Positions 1-7,731 of a DNA stretch of 43,823 bases are shown here, one piece after another. The notes under the pieces are model-generated. The model was not told the DNA's origin, made no database searches, and saw only the letters and a list, made by a program, of their open reading frames with translations. The stretch lies in the NCBI GenBank assembly GCA_026712905.1, contig JAPOPM010000028.1, positions 1-43,823 of the forward strand, given 5' to 3'. Within the stretch, counting starts at the first letter, position 1; each line of letters begins with the position of its first letter. This stretch comes from Deltaproteobacteria bacterium (lineage in GTDB: Bacteria; Desulfobacterota; Binatia; UBA9968; JAJDTQ01). The translations under genes and the position numbers were made by a program.

Positions 1-124
1 AAGGTGGACAGATTCTAGAAGGCTGGATAAATCATGTCAATACAATCGCTTATGTGTCCGTATCGCATGCAAGGCGAACTATGCGGCGTATGCCTAAAGA
101 GAGAGCCTGCGGGGGTATTTTGAC

Positions 125-547
125 TTGATCGCGCTCGACACAAACGTCGTATCCGAACTGATGCGCCGGTCACCCGACCCGGCCGTGGAGGCATGGGTTG
201 TGGGACACGCTGTGGAAACGCTGTATTTCTCAGCAGTGGGAGAAGCGGAACTACGCTATGGAGCCGCCATCCTGCCGGCAGGTCGGCGTCGGGACACGCT
301 CACATCAAACATCGAGGCCATGTTGCAAGACGCATTCGAGAACCGGATTTTGCCCTTCGACAGTGACGCGGCACCCGTCTATGCAACCATCGCTGCTGCA
401 CGTCGCCGCGCCGGCCGTCCACTCTCCCAACCCGATGGTCAAATCGCGGCGATCGCCCTTTCGCGGGCAATGACCGTGGCGACACGCAACGTCAGGGACT
501 TCGAGGATGTGGGCGTCGAAGTGATCAATCCTTGGGAGGATTCATGA
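125..547 (+). CDS. FitB/VapC-type PIN-domain toxin (ribonuclease)
   Basis: The 140-residue protein is a single PIN domain, a metal-dependent ribonuclease fold used by type II toxins. It opens with MIALDTNVVSEL, typical of FitB/StbB-like members. The acidic cluster is visible: D5, E42 (VGEAEL), D104 (QPDGQIAAIA) and D125 near RNVRDF. Length is normal for the family. The start is TTG at 125; an upstream GGGGG run is a poor ribosome site, so translation may be weak or coupled to a gene to the left. No FitA/VapB-like antitoxin can be recognised in bases 1-124: the two frames open there encode only short peptides without a ribbon-helix-helix or AbrB pattern. The toxin is therefore either orphaned or its partner is diverged. 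It heads a patch of toxin and restriction remnants. Confidence 0.85.
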   Translation: MIALDTNVVSELMRRSPDPAVEAWVVGHAVETLYFSAVGEAELRYGAAILPAGRRRDTLTSNIEAMLQDAFENRILPFDSDAAPVYATIAAARRRAGRPLSQPDGQIAAIALSRAMTVATRNVRDFEDVGVEVINPWEDS

Positions 548-584
548 CGGCTTCATCCGGGACACGTTCGGCCACGAGAGAACT

Positions 585-743
585 ATGGCGGGAGCGAATA
601 CGAAGCTGACGACTGCGGTTGAGGCGTACTTTGGCGACCTGCGAAGGGTCCGGACGGGCGGTGCAAACGGCGAGCGCTCGGCCCACGGGCCGCTGGCCAA
701 CGTGCTCAAGGCCGTCGGCGCGACGCTCAAACCTAAACAGTGA
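585..743 (+). pseudogene. N-terminal stub of a DNA methyltransferase/restriction-modification gene
   Basis: This 52-codon frame reads MAGANTKLTTAVEAYFGDL, then RRVRTGGANGERSAHGPL, then ends KAVGATLKPKQ and stop. From memory of the family, the pattern VEAYFxDLRRVRxxGxxxGERSxxxPLxNxLxAVGxxLKPK is the extreme N-terminus of large (about 1000-residue) N6-adenine methylase/restriction fusion proteins. Here the frame stops exactly where those proteins continue, and the next gene is unrelated, so it looks like a truncated remnant. The protein is GC-rich and clean in codon use, in contrast with the less GC-rich gene that follows. A real small protein cannot be excluded without a database search. Confidence 0.5.
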
Positions 744-764
744 CAGACAACAGCGGAGCGTCAA

Positions 765-1670
765 ATGGGTGATGGTACAAGGTTCACAGGGTCTGAGGAT
801 GTCCAAGAGTTCCTGAAGTCGGACGCCTTTGCGCAAGGCTTCAAAGAATGGTTGGTTTCGTCCCCGTTCTTCAAAGAAGTCGTCAGAAGCTTGGCAGACA
901 CTATTGAACACGAGATTCCGAGACCCCAGAAGTCCAGGGAGACGGCTCCTCCCGTGATGTCACGTGTTCTAATGGAAGTCCAGAACTGGAATCTCAGCAG
1001 CGATGTACTGGCAAGGGCAGGATGGCTGCCACACTACACAATGCCGTTTGGCGCAATCGCCAAGAGCCATGAAGAAGGAGACAAAATTTCCAGCACCATC
1101 CTGGACTACTACGACGAAAACTGGGAAACGGTACGAGGACGGATAGAGAGGCGTTTGGTTGGCTACGAAATCGATGCAGAAGCCAGAGCAACGTTTCGGG
1201 AAGCGCTCGACGCTCATGAGTCCAGGTTGCATCGATGCGTGTGCCGGGTGTTGTTTCCAGAAATTGAAAGAGTGCTTTTCACGAAGTTGTTCGGTGGACT
1301 ACTTGGAAATAAACAAATAACTTACGACGAATACATCAGAACACTTACTGGCGAGAACCGACATATAGAGGATTTCATCATCGATGGGCTGTTTGATCTG
1401 TCAGTGTTCGGCCACCTTACGAAAGCCGTCCGTGAGAAGGACAGGCGAAGACTCGGCAAGGAACACGTGTCCGGGGCAGATGCGATGATCTTCGGCATAT
1501 TCTCCAATGTCAAAGATGAAGCGCGCCGGCAATCGCTTGCGCGGAACGCGATCCCGAATAGGCACGCAGCACTGCATGGTTTGGTAAGCTATTCGTCGTC
1601 GCAGCACAGCTTGAATACAATATTCTTGGCTGACTACATGTTCGGCGTTGTGTCGCGTATCTCCAAGTGA
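765..1670 (+). CDS. hypothetical protein with HEPN-like C-terminus
   Basis: This 301-residue protein is not recognised as a whole. Its C-terminus carries the string RNAIPNRHAALHG (residues 260-272), in which R260 and H267 fit the Rx4-6H motif of HEPN ribonucleases, followed by a helix beginning QHSLNTIFLADYMF. That arrangement is common in HEPN proteins of abortive-infection and toxin-antitoxin systems. The middle is rich in charged helices. There is no signal peptide or membrane segment. ATG at 765 has GGAG six bases upstream, a good ribosome site. Base composition is visibly less GC-rich than the rest of the window, suggesting transfer. Neighbours are a methyltransferase stub and a second HEPN-like remnant, so a defence role is plausible but inferred. 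Confidence 0.6.
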   Translation: MGDGTRFTGSEDVQEFLKSDAFAQGFKEWLVSSPFFKEVVRSLADTIEHEIPRPQKSRETAPPVMSRVLMEVQNWNLSSDVLARAGWLPHYTMPFGAIAKSHEEGDKISSTILDYYDENWETVRGRIERRLVGYEIDAEARATFREALDAHESRLHRCVCRVLFPEIERVLFTKLFGGLLGNKQITYDEYIRTLTGENRHIEDFIIDGLFDLSVFGHLTKAVREKDRRRLGKEHVSGADAMIFGIFSNVKDEARRQSLARNAIPNRHAALHGLVSYSSSQHSLNTIFLADYMFGVVSRISK

Positions 1671-1772
1671 CTTGGCGCTGTCCATTCAAGATCGCGCACC
1701 ACACTGTCCAGGCTAACACGGAGCATCGAAGTACGAGTCGGCATGTGTAAACGTCTTTGCAGACGCGTCTGA

Positions 1773-2086
1773 TCAATCCCGTGCAAGCGATTCCTGAACG
1801 CGAAGGAAGCCGTCGATTACCCTGGAGACGTCTATTCCTTCGGAACGGAGCGCGCCGTGTGCAATCTGGTTCCGTACATTGTAATGCTGCATTGTCCTTT
1901 TCCACTCGTCGCTTCCCTTTTCGACAAGAAGGGTGAGCCGGTTCTCGAAACTCAAGCCGGATAACCGGCGCGAAGCGCCGATCGCAGTGTAGAGCCCGTC
2001 CAGACGCTCTCCCAGTCGTCGAAGCGGCTCTGGATGTGGGCCGCATCGATGGATTCAGTGGTGACGTCGTCGAGAACGGTGCTCAT
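1773..2086 (-). pseudogene. frameshifted remnant of a HEPN-like protein gene
   Basis: Reading leftwards from ATG at 2086, one frame gives MSTVLDDVTTESIDAAHIQ and continues SRFDDWE before running into a stop at 1952. The adjacent frame takes over with ERLDGLYTAIGAS and later HYNVRNQIAHGALRSEGID, ending at 1773. The segments HIQxRFDDWExRLDGLYTAIG and RNQIAHG belong together in known hypothetical proteins, so a one-base loss near 2010-2020 explains the break. The part between YTAIGAS and the HEPN motif is also short, suggesting an internal deletion. RNQIAH fits the Rx4-6H catalytic motif of HEPN nucleases. The two frames are seen directly; the family call is inferred from the motif. Confidence 0.6.
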
Positions 2087-2146
2087 CGAACGTTCCCATT
2101 TGGGGGCCAAAATCTCTCTTGATTATGAGGAGGGTTACGGACGTTT

Positions 2147-2425
2147 TCAACCGCTGGTACGGATAGTCGAAATCGTTTCCGAAGGGTTTCGCCGTGGGGT
2201 TCTCCGCGAAGCCTGTTCTGCGTCGTCATGGTCAAAAAGATCATCCGGAAGGTGGAGGTGCCGAAGAGGTGCGGCTTCCCGTCGGCCGGAAGTGGCAAGG
2301 GGCAGTATCCGGGCCTGTGGTTCCTGGCCCTTCGTGATGACGATCTCTTCGCCGGCCTTGGCGCGGCGCAGCAGCTCGGAAATACGGGCGCGTGCCTCCG
2401 TAATGGTATACGTAGTGGATGACAT
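2147..2425 (-). CDS. Phd/YefM-family antitoxin, orphan
   Basis: This is a 92-residue protein from ATG 2425, chosen because GGAG lies seven bases upstream; an ATG at 2443 would add six residues. The N-terminus TYTITEARARISELLRRAK followed by AGEEIVITKGQEPQARILPL is the classic Phd/YefM DNA-binding fold that represses its own operon and neutralises a toxin. The conserved region ends near residue 70 (LPDDLFDHDD). The tail after it (RRTPRRNPSETISTIRTSG) does not look like family sequence and may result from a frameshift. No VapC, Doc or RelE-type toxin follows: the sequence just downstream is the HEPN-like pseudogene. It may be a relic or a stand-alone repressor/anti-addiction gene. Confidence 0.75.
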   Translation of the reverse strand: MSSTTYTITEARARISELLRRAKAGEEIVITKGQEPQARILPLATSGRREAAPLRHLHLPDDLFDHDDAEQASRRTPRRNPSETISTIRTSG

Positions 2426-2483
2426 TGTCGACTCCAGCATCATTATGGACTAAGTCCGTCAACGGGGGACCGTGCTTGGTGCA

Positions 2484-2816
2484 CTATGGGCGCCGAAGGC
2501 CCCGGACAGCCGACGAAACCTCCCGTCTTGTTCGTTCAGGAGGCAAGCAACGCACGTTTACCGCCTCCGGTTCTCTCTCAATCACGCGGAAGAGGTTAGC
2601 CGCGGGGCCGCTGACGCGCCGAGTTCCCTGCTCCCACTTCCGGTAGCCGGAAAGGCTCATGCCCATCAGGGGTGCCATCTGGGCCTGGGTTAGCTTCGCC
2701 CGCCTGCGGATCTCACGGGGGGTCACCGGTGCGTGCACGACGCCAGGACCGTGACCCTTCGCGTGGGCGAGAGCTTCGTTGAGGGCCTGGATCAGATCAT
2801 CGCCGAATGTGGTCAT
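2484..2816 (-). CDS. XRE/HigA-like helix-turn-helix antitoxin, orphan
   Basis: This is a 110-residue DNA-binding protein. Residues about 42-95 form an XRE helix-turn-helix (REIRRRAKLTQAQMAPLMG, then SLSGYRKWEQGTRR), followed by GPAANLFRVIEREPEAV, the usual end of YiaG/HigA-2-like antitoxins. The long N-terminal helix (FGDDLIQALNEALAHAKG) is also typical. ATG 2816 is chosen because MTTFGDDLI is the usual family start; the in-frame extension upstream has no family character. In HigBA systems the toxin gene comes first, but bases 2856-2994 hold no RelE-type toxin, only a weak 45-codon frame. The protein may repress a remote promoter or be a leftover of a lost module. Confidence 0.75.
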   Translation of the reverse strand: MTTFGDDLIQALNEALAHAKGHGPGVVHAPVTPREIRRRAKLTQAQMAPLMGMSLSGYRKWEQGTRRVSGPAANLFRVIEREPEAVNVRCLPPERTRREVSSAVRGLRRP

Positions 2817-2994
2817 GATAGCTACTTGCCGGTTGACTTGAGTGCGGCCGCGCAATTCATCTTTTGCTGAATCGCATTTCGGCCTGTTGCGTGAATGTCG
2901 GGGTCTCGGCTACCGTCTGTATATTGTGATCCAGTGGGGTAGTTGCAGTCAAGTCTCACTCCCCTCTGAGGTCACTATCGGTCAGTGCAGCCGA

Positions 2995-4260
2995 TTATAT
3001 AAGCCGGACGAAGAGCTCATTGGCCAGCAGCAAACCTCGTGGCGCGAACCGGAGGTGGTGTTCTTCTTCCACCAGCAAACGCTCCGACAACCACTCGGTG
3101 ATTTCCGGAAAAGCGTCCTCGGGCGCCGCCGCGAATCGCCGCTCAAACTCCGGCACCGAAACCCCGCCGATCATCCGCAGCCCGGTAAACAGGCATTCCG
3201 CCATGGCCTGTCGCAGTTCCGGCCTCTCCCGCTCGGTCACCGCGTGGCTCGCCTCGGTCGCAAGCCGCATGTAGCCGGTCGGCAAGCGCTCGTTCTGCCA
3301 GCGTTCTCCCAGTGGGTCGTCCGACCGGCGGTGGTAGCTGTGGGCGCCGGCGCCGATGCCCAGGTAGTCGCCGCCGTTCCAGTAGTTGATGTTGTGACGG
3401 GACTCCAGGCCGGGGTGGGCGTAGTTGGAGATCTCGTAACGCTCCAGGCCGGCCTGTGCCAGCGTGTGCTGGACGCGCTCGGCCATCTCGATCTCGACTT
3501 CCTCGTCCAGCGGACGCAACAGGCCCTGGCGGTAGCGCGCGTGAAAGGGCGTGCCTTCCTCGATGGTGAGGTTGTAGGCGGACAGGTGCGGGGGGTCGAA
3601 TTCCAGTGCCTGTGAGAGGTCCCGGCTCACGCCGTCGACGGTCTGGCCCGGAATGCCGTAGATCAGGTCGAGGCTGAAGTTGTCGAAGCCGGCTTCACGG
3701 ATGCCGCCAAGGGCTTGGCACGTCTCGTCCGCGCTGTGGACGCGGCCGAGGAACCGTAACAACTCCGGCTGGAAGCTCTGGGCTCCGATGCTGATGCGGT
3801 TGACGCCGCTGGTCCGATAGTCGCGGAAGCGGCCGGCATCGACCACGCCGGGGTTGGCTTCGAGTGTGATCTCGGCGCGCTCGGCGAAACCGAACAGCTT
3901 GGCGGTTTCGTTGAGGACCGCACCGATGCTGCTCCCCTGGAAGGTCGACGGCGTGCCGCCGCCGAAGAAGACGCTTTTCACCGGCCGGCCGTCCCATGCC
4001 TCCGATTCGGAGTAGTGGCGCAGTTCCCGCACCAGCGCCCGCGTGTACTCCTCTTCCGGGATCCGCGCCGCGACGTGGGAGTTGAAGTCGCAGTAGGGGC
4101 ACTTGCTGACGCAGTAGGGGATATGGACGTAGAGGGAGAACGGCTCCTCGCCGCGGCCGTCCGACGCTGAGTTGAGTCGCGTCGCGCCGGGCTGCGCCGA
4201 CCAGTCAAGCGTCAAGCCCTGCTTCGTCGCGCCGCGCCGCGTCAAGCCGTACTCCGTCAA
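2995..4260 (-). CDS. hemW: HemW, radical SAM heme chaperone
   Basis: This radical SAM protein is of the HemN-like group now assigned to HemW, which binds heme and passes it to respiratory enzymes. The motif YVHIPYCVSKCPYCDF gives the 4Fe-4S ligands C50, C54 and C57; the first Cys spacing and the GGGTPS glycine motif match HemW. The C-terminal HemN domain (RYEISNYAHPG, then YWNGGDYLGIGAGAHS) is complete. The annotated TTG at 4260 gives 421 residues, longer than the usual 380 or so. A GGAG six bases before a second TTG at 4245 makes that start equally likely. The gene lies ten bases after the ornithine cyclodeaminase-family gene, in an apparent operon with it and the protease. HemW fits a respiring cell and the cytochromes further right. 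Confidence 0.9.
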   Translation of the reverse strand: MTEYGLTRRGATKQGLTLDWSAQPGATRLNSASDGRGEEPFSLYVHIPYCVSKCPYCDFNSHVAARIPEEEYTRALVRELRHYSESEAWDGRPVKSVFFGGGTPSTFQGSSIGAVLNETAKLFGFAERAEITLEANPGVVDAGRFRDYRTSGVNRISIGAQSFQPELLRFLGRVHSADETCQALGGIREAGFDNFSLDLIYGIPGQTVDGVSRDLSQALEFDPPHLSAYNLTIEEGTPFHARYRQGLLRPLDEEVEIEMAERVQHTLAQAGLERYEISNYAHPGLESRHNINYWNGGDYLGIGAGAHSYHRRSDDPLGERWQNERLPTGYMRLATEASHAVTERERPELRQAMAECLFTGLRMIGGVSVPEFERRFAAAPEDAFPEITEWLSERLLVEEEHHLRFAPRGLLLANELFVRLI

Positions 4261-4265
4261 GCCGT
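4204..4265. repeat. four short GTCAAGC repeats at the hemW start
   Basis: GTCAAGC occurs at 4204, 4211, 4241 and 4256, in the first codons of hemW. On the coding strand these put several TTGACG strings in frame, giving multiple possible TTG starts. It is probably slippage-derived low-complexity sequence; no function is evident. Confidence 0.5.
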
Positions 4266-4270
4266 CCCGG

Positions 4271-5326
4271 TCAGGGCTTGATGTCCTGCAGGAACCAGTC
4301 GGTGGAAATTTCCTTGCCCAAGCCCATCTTCTCGGCGGCCTTCAGGATACAGTGGCCCATGGCCGCGAACTGGACGCCGACGCCGATGTTGTTGAGGAAG
4401 AAGGTGGTCTGGTCCGCGTTGGTGCGGCCGGAGGCGCGTCCGGCGAGGAAGTCGGAGATCTCCGGGTAGACGCTCCAGTCCCGGGGCTCTTCTTGCCGGA
4501 TGCCTGGCAGGTGGTCCACGCCGGGCGGCAGGTGGTGCCGTATACCGCCCATGCGGGTATGGATGCCGGTGACGTCCGCCTTGTCGAAGACAGTGTCGTC
4601 GTGCTCGAACTCGCGGATGGCGTTGTAGTGCACGCCGGCCTCCAGCATGTCGCCGGTGATGATGGGGGACGAGGTGCTGGTGGCCGTGCAGATGATGTCG
4701 CAGCCGGCGATGGCCGACGCGACGCTGCCCGTGGGTTCCACCTCGACGCCGTCGGTGCCCATCTCCTCGGCGAAGGCCTCGCGGTGCTCGGCCCGCGGGC
4801 TGTACACCTTGACCGTCTTGATGGGGAGCACGTGGGTCAGCAGGCGGAAGTGGGCGCGCGCCTGGCCGCCGGTGCCGATGAGCCCCAGCCGGGCGGCTTC
4901 CGGCCGGCACAGCGCCTGGGCGCCCAGGGCGCTGGTGATGGCCACCCTCGTCTGCTGGATGACCCCGTCCGGCATGATGCCCATGAGCTCGCCGTTCTCC
5001 AGGCTGTACAACTGCACCAGCCCGAGAAACAGCCCACGTCCGGCCAGCGGCAGCTTCTCCAGCCGCACCGAGCCGTTGTAGGTCTCCTCGCGCACCACGT
5101 CCGAGGTCACCCGCAGGGCCAGGGTGCCGAACCGCTCCACCGCTCCCTCCACGGATTTGAAGCTGTAGGAGGCCTCGGCCATGTTGTGGTGCGTGTAGAT
5201 GTGGGTCGTGGGGCGGTTCACCGACCGCCCTTCGGGAAGGTCCCGGTAGGCGGTGGCCATGGCCTCCAGGCATTCGTCGATGTTCATGGCCTGACGGACG
5301 TCGTCGTTGTCGAGTATGCGTGTCAT
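4271..5326 (-). CDS. ornithine cyclodeaminase/mu-crystallin family protein (copy 1)
   Basis: This 351-residue NAD(P)-binding protein has the Rossmann region LGLIGTGGQARAHFRLL followed by KVYSPRAEHREAFAEEM and CDIICTATSTSSPII, diagnostic of the ornithine cyclodeaminase/mu-crystallin family. Members convert ornithine to proline or reduce cyclic imines and keto acids. The substrate-binding Lys found in true ornithine cyclodeaminases appears replaced by Arg in LALRVTSD, so the substrate is uncertain. ATG 5326 is supported by GAGGA five bases upstream, and the start overlaps the upstream stop by ATGA, implying translational coupling. A second family member lies at 14605-15690, similar in ending (xxTDWFLQDI / PRDWFTQDI). 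It sits between a membrane protease and hemW. Confidence 0.85.
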   Translation of the reverse strand: MTRILDNDDVRQAMNIDECLEAMATAYRDLPEGRSVNRPTTHIYTHHNMAEASYSFKSVEGAVERFGTLALRVTSDVVREETYNGSVRLEKLPLAGRGLFLGLVQLYSLENGELMGIMPDGVIQQTRVAITSALGAQALCRPEAARLGLIGTGGQARAHFRLLTHVLPIKTVKVYSPRAEHREAFAEEMGTDGVEVEPTGSVASAIAGCDIICTATSTSSPIITGDMLEAGVHYNAIREFEHDDTVFDKADVTGIHTRMGGIRHHLPPGVDHLPGIRQEEPRDWSVYPEISDFLAGRASGRTNADQTTFFLNNIGVGVQFAAMGHCILKAAEKMGLGKEISTDWFLQDIKP

Positions 5327-6600
5327 GGGGTCCTCGTGGTCGCCGCCTCCCGGATGGCTTGCACCCGCTCTACCGTGGCGGGGTGCGATGCGTGATAGGC
5401 CGAGTACCAGGGATGCGGCGTCGGATTGCTCAGGTTGTTGACGGTCAGCGAGACCAGCGCCTCTTCGAGCGGGCGGCCGTCGTCCAGCAGCCGCACCGCG
5501 AAAGCGTCGGCCTCGTACTCGTGCCGGCGCGAAAGGTGGTTCATAACCGGCCCCAGCCAGAATGTAAACGGCCCGGAGACCAGAGAGAAGATCACCAGCG
5601 CCGTGTGGTGCGCGGGCTGTTCCAGGCCGAAGGCCCGGAACAGGGGCGCGTAGTCGAGGAGCACGCTGAGCACCCACAGTCCGCCGACGAGAAAGAGCGC
5701 GCTCAGGCCCAGGTTCTTGAGCACGTGCCGCATCTTGTAGTGGCCCATCTCGTGGGCCAGCACGGACAGGAGCTGCGGCCGGCTCAGTTGCTCCAGCAGC
5801 GTGTCGAACAGGACGATGCGCTTGGCCTTCCCCAGCCCGGTGAAATAGGCGTTGGAGTGGCCGGACCGTTTCGACCCGTCCATGGTGAAGATGCCGCTGG
5901 TGCGCAGCCCGACCCGTGCGGCCAGCTCCGCGATGGCGTCCCGCAACGAGCCGTCCGCCACTGGTTCGAAGCGGTTGAAGAGCGGCGCGATGAGGGTGGG
6001 GTAGAGCACCAGCATCAGAGCCTGGAACGCGAAGATGAAAACGAAGACGTACACCCACCAGTGGGTTCCGGTGGCCTTCATGAGCCACAGCACGCCGTAG
6101 AGGAACGGCGCCCCCAGCACCACGGCGAGCACGATCCCCTTGACCCGGTCCGTGATGAAGGTGCGCGGGTCGGTCTTGTTGAAGCCGAAGCGTTCCTCGA
6201 GCACGAACGTGGCGTAGACCTTGAGCGGCAGCGACAGGAGCGCGAAGAACCCGCCCACGCCGAGGCAGAACAGGATCCCGGGGGCTTCGGCCAGGGGAAC
6301 GAGCGCCCCCGCCCGTCCCGCCAGCCGGTCCAGCCACGGCAACACCCCGCCGAACAGGACCACCAGCGTCAGCACCGCTCCGCAGGCGCCGGACCAGCGC
6401 GCGAAGCGCCCGTGGGCTAAGGCGTAACGTATTGATTTCTCGTATGTTTCATCGCTGAGGCGCGTTGCGAAGACATCCGGCAGCCGGCCCTCGCGCCACT
6501 GCCGTCGCAGGTGCCGCATGTTGGCTTCGTTGAGCAGGGACTCGATGGCCAACTCCGTCAGGAGGAAGGCCACGAACAGTCCGGCGATGAGCGTTTCCAT
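5323..6600 (-). CDS. Ste24-like M48 family membrane metallopeptidase
   Basis: This 425-residue membrane protein matches the CAAX prenyl protease 1 (Ste24) branch of peptidase M48. The zinc motif is HEMGHYKMRH, with the third ligand region SRRHEYEADAFAV. Several hydrophobic spans are visible: N-terminal LIAGLFVAFLL, two around residues 75-130, two around 150-200 and two after the zinc motif. The linker KTDPRTFITDRVKG and TMDGSKRSGHSNAYFTGLG are Ste24 hallmarks. ATG 6600 gives the usual family length; an in-frame ATG at 6696 would add 32 residues that look non-coding. In bacteria the role is membrane-protein quality control rather than prenyl-protein processing. It is first gene of a three-gene minus-strand group and divergent from the CBS protein gene. 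Confidence 0.9.
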   Translation of the reverse strand: METLIAGLFVAFLLTELAIESLLNEANMRHLRRQWREGRLPDVFATRLSDETYEKSIRYALAHGRFARWSGACGAVLTLVVLFGGVLPWLDRLAGRAGALVPLAEAPGILFCLGVGGFFALLSLPLKVYATFVLEERFGFNKTDPRTFITDRVKGIVLAVVLGAPFLYGVLWLMKATGTHWWVYVFVFIFAFQALMLVLYPTLIAPLFNRFEPVADGSLRDAIAELAARVGLRTSGIFTMDGSKRSGHSNAYFTGLGKAKRIVLFDTLLEQLSRPQLLSVLAHEMGHYKMRHVLKNLGLSALFLVGGLWVLSVLLDYAPLFRAFGLEQPAHHTALVIFSLVSGPFTFWLGPVMNHLSRRHEYEADAFAVRLLDDGRPLEEALVSLTVNNLSNPTPHPWYSAYHASHPATVERVQAIREAATTRTP

Positions 6601-6668
6601 GGGAAATTGCGTAAGGCGGGGCGCTGTGCTTTGATGGTTTTCCTTGGCGCCCTGTCCCGTGGAATCAA

Positions 6669-6677
6669 TGGTATAAG
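6669..6677 (+). promoter_or_regulatory. probable extended -10 promoter of the CBS gene
   Basis: TGGTATAAG is an extended -10 box (TGnTATAAT with one mismatch) in the 140-base divergent gap. No good -35 is present at 17 bases, which the extended -10 can compensate. Confidence 0.4.
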
Positions 6678-6705
6678 GGACGGGACACCGAGGCAACGCT
6701 TTGGC

Positions 6706-6724
6706 CCGCCACGCTCGGTGGCGG
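6706..6724 (+). promoter_or_regulatory. hairpin before the CBS gene ribosome site
   Basis: CCGCCAC and GTGGCGG form a 7-bp perfect stem with a 5-base loop, ending six bases before the GGAGG ribosome site (6731-6735). It lies in the leader and could influence translation. This is a structural observation only. Confidence 0.4.
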
Positions 6725-6740
6725 CGCCTTGGAGGTTCCC

Positions 6741-7601
6741 ATGCTGACGAACAAGGTAAGCGAGATCATGACGACCGCGGTGATCACCGCCGAGCCTTCG
6801 AGCACCATCCGCGAGGTGACGCAGCTCATGGTGGACCGCAGGGTGGGGCGGGTCGTCATCACCGAGAACGACGAGGCGGCGGGCATCTTCACCGAGCAGG
6901 ATATCCTGCGGCGGGTGATGAACCGGATCCTCGATGTGCACAAGACTCCGGTGCGCCGGGTCATGACCACCCCGATCCAGGGAGTGCCGCAGGGCACGAC
7001 CATCGTCGACGTGCTGGGGCGGATGTACAAGGGGCGCTACCGGCACCTGCTGGTCTACGGCGACGACAAGCGCATGGTGGGGCTGGTGTCGATGCGCCGT
7101 GTCCTCAACCTGGTGGTGGAGCTTGGCGCCGACATGCACGATTCCCGCACGGTGGGCGACATCGTCTCCGGTTCGATCCCCACCGTGGAGGCGGACACGC
7201 CCGTCACCGTGGTCATCGACAAGCTGGTGCACGATCATCTGGGCAGTGTCATGGTGCTGGCGGACGGCAAGATCGCCGGCATCTTCACCGAGCGCGACGT
7301 GCTGAAGCGGGTGGCGCTGGAGGACGGCGACATGGGACAGGTGCCGGTGGCCGAGGTGATGACCGCCGACCCCTTGGTCATGCCGGGGTCGGCCCCGGTG
7401 CAGGAAGTGCTGGCCACCATGCGCGAGAACGGCTTCCGTCACCTGCCGGTGGGCGGTGCCGACGGCGCCCTGGCCGGCATCGTCTCCATGGCCGACGTGG
7501 TGCAATACGCCAAGGCACTGGATATCGACGACGCCGTACGCAAGGCCTGGAGGGAGATCGAAGAGTTCTGGGAATCGGAAGAGAACTATACCCCAGGGTA
7601 A
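6741..7601 (+). CDS. protein with four CBS domains
   Basis: This 286-residue soluble protein is made of two CBS pairs (Bateman modules), at about residues 5-125 and 145-265. Repeats open with VSEIMTTAVITAEPSSTIRE, VRRVMTTPIQGV, VGDIVSGSIPTVEADTP and VAEVMTADPLVM and close with phrases such as AGIFTEQDILRRV and AGIFTERDVLKRV. CBS pairs bind adenine nucleotides such as AMP, ATP or SAM and act as energy sensors. No catalytic domain is attached, so it probably regulates a partner. ATG 6741 has a strong GGAGG five bases upstream; an in-frame TTG at 6729 lies before that site and is not used. The gene precedes the ferredoxin oxidoreductase genes but a terminator-like hairpin and a new promoter separate them. 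Confidence 0.9.
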   Translation: MLTNKVSEIMTTAVITAEPSSTIREVTQLMVDRRVGRVVITENDEAAGIFTEQDILRRVMNRILDVHKTPVRRVMTTPIQGVPQGTTIVDVLGRMYKGRYRHLLVYGDDKRMVGLVSMRRVLNLVVELGADMHDSRTVGDIVSGSIPTVEADTPVTVVIDKLVHDHLGSVMVLADGKIAGIFTERDVLKRVALEDGDMGQVPVAEVMTADPLVMPGSAPVQEVLATMRENGFRHLPVGGADGALAGIVSMADVVQYAKALDIDDAVRKAWREIEEFWESEENYTPG

Positions 7602-7619
7602 CCATTGACCTGCAACAAC

Positions 7620-7638
7620 CCGGCCAAGGGGCCGGTTT
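7620..7638 (+). terminator. weak intrinsic terminator after the CBS gene
   Basis: CCGGCC-AAGG-GGCCGG forms a 6-bp GC stem with a 4-base loop followed by only three T. It lies 18 bases after the CBS stop and before a new promoter, so partial termination is likely. Confidence 0.5.
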
Positions 7639-7663
7639 CCGCCGGTGGAAGCCGGTTAAGTGC

Positions 7664-7692
7664 TTGTTTAGTTTAGGTTCTGTTGTTATGAT
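7664..7692 (+). promoter_or_regulatory. sigma70-type promoter of the oxidoreductase operon
   Basis: TTGTTT (7664-7669), a 17-base spacer and TATGAT (7687-7692) with an upstream TG at 7684-7685 make a strong-looking extended -10 promoter about 40 bases before the ATG at 7732. Confidence 0.65.
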
Positions 7693-7710
7693 AGACAGCC
7701 ATCACTGTCT
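7693..7710. promoter_or_regulatory. palindrome AGACAG-N6-CTGTCT at the start site
   Basis: A perfect 6+6 inverted repeat begins on the base after the -10 box and would cover the predicted transcription start. It could be a repressor operator or a 5-prime-leader hairpin. Confidence 0.5.
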
Positions 7711-7731
7711 CCCCCAACAATGGAGAACAAC

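Noticed and set aside
1..124. Two short frames running into the PIN toxin start, considered as its antitoxin
   Set aside because: Neither peptide shows a DNA-binding or toxin-binding pattern, and both are shorter than about 40 residues within the window.
2856..2994. 45-codon minus-strand frame upstream of the XRE antitoxin, considered as a HigB toxin
   Set aside because: The peptide has no RelE/HigB pattern and no strong start; it is probably leader or promoter sequence.
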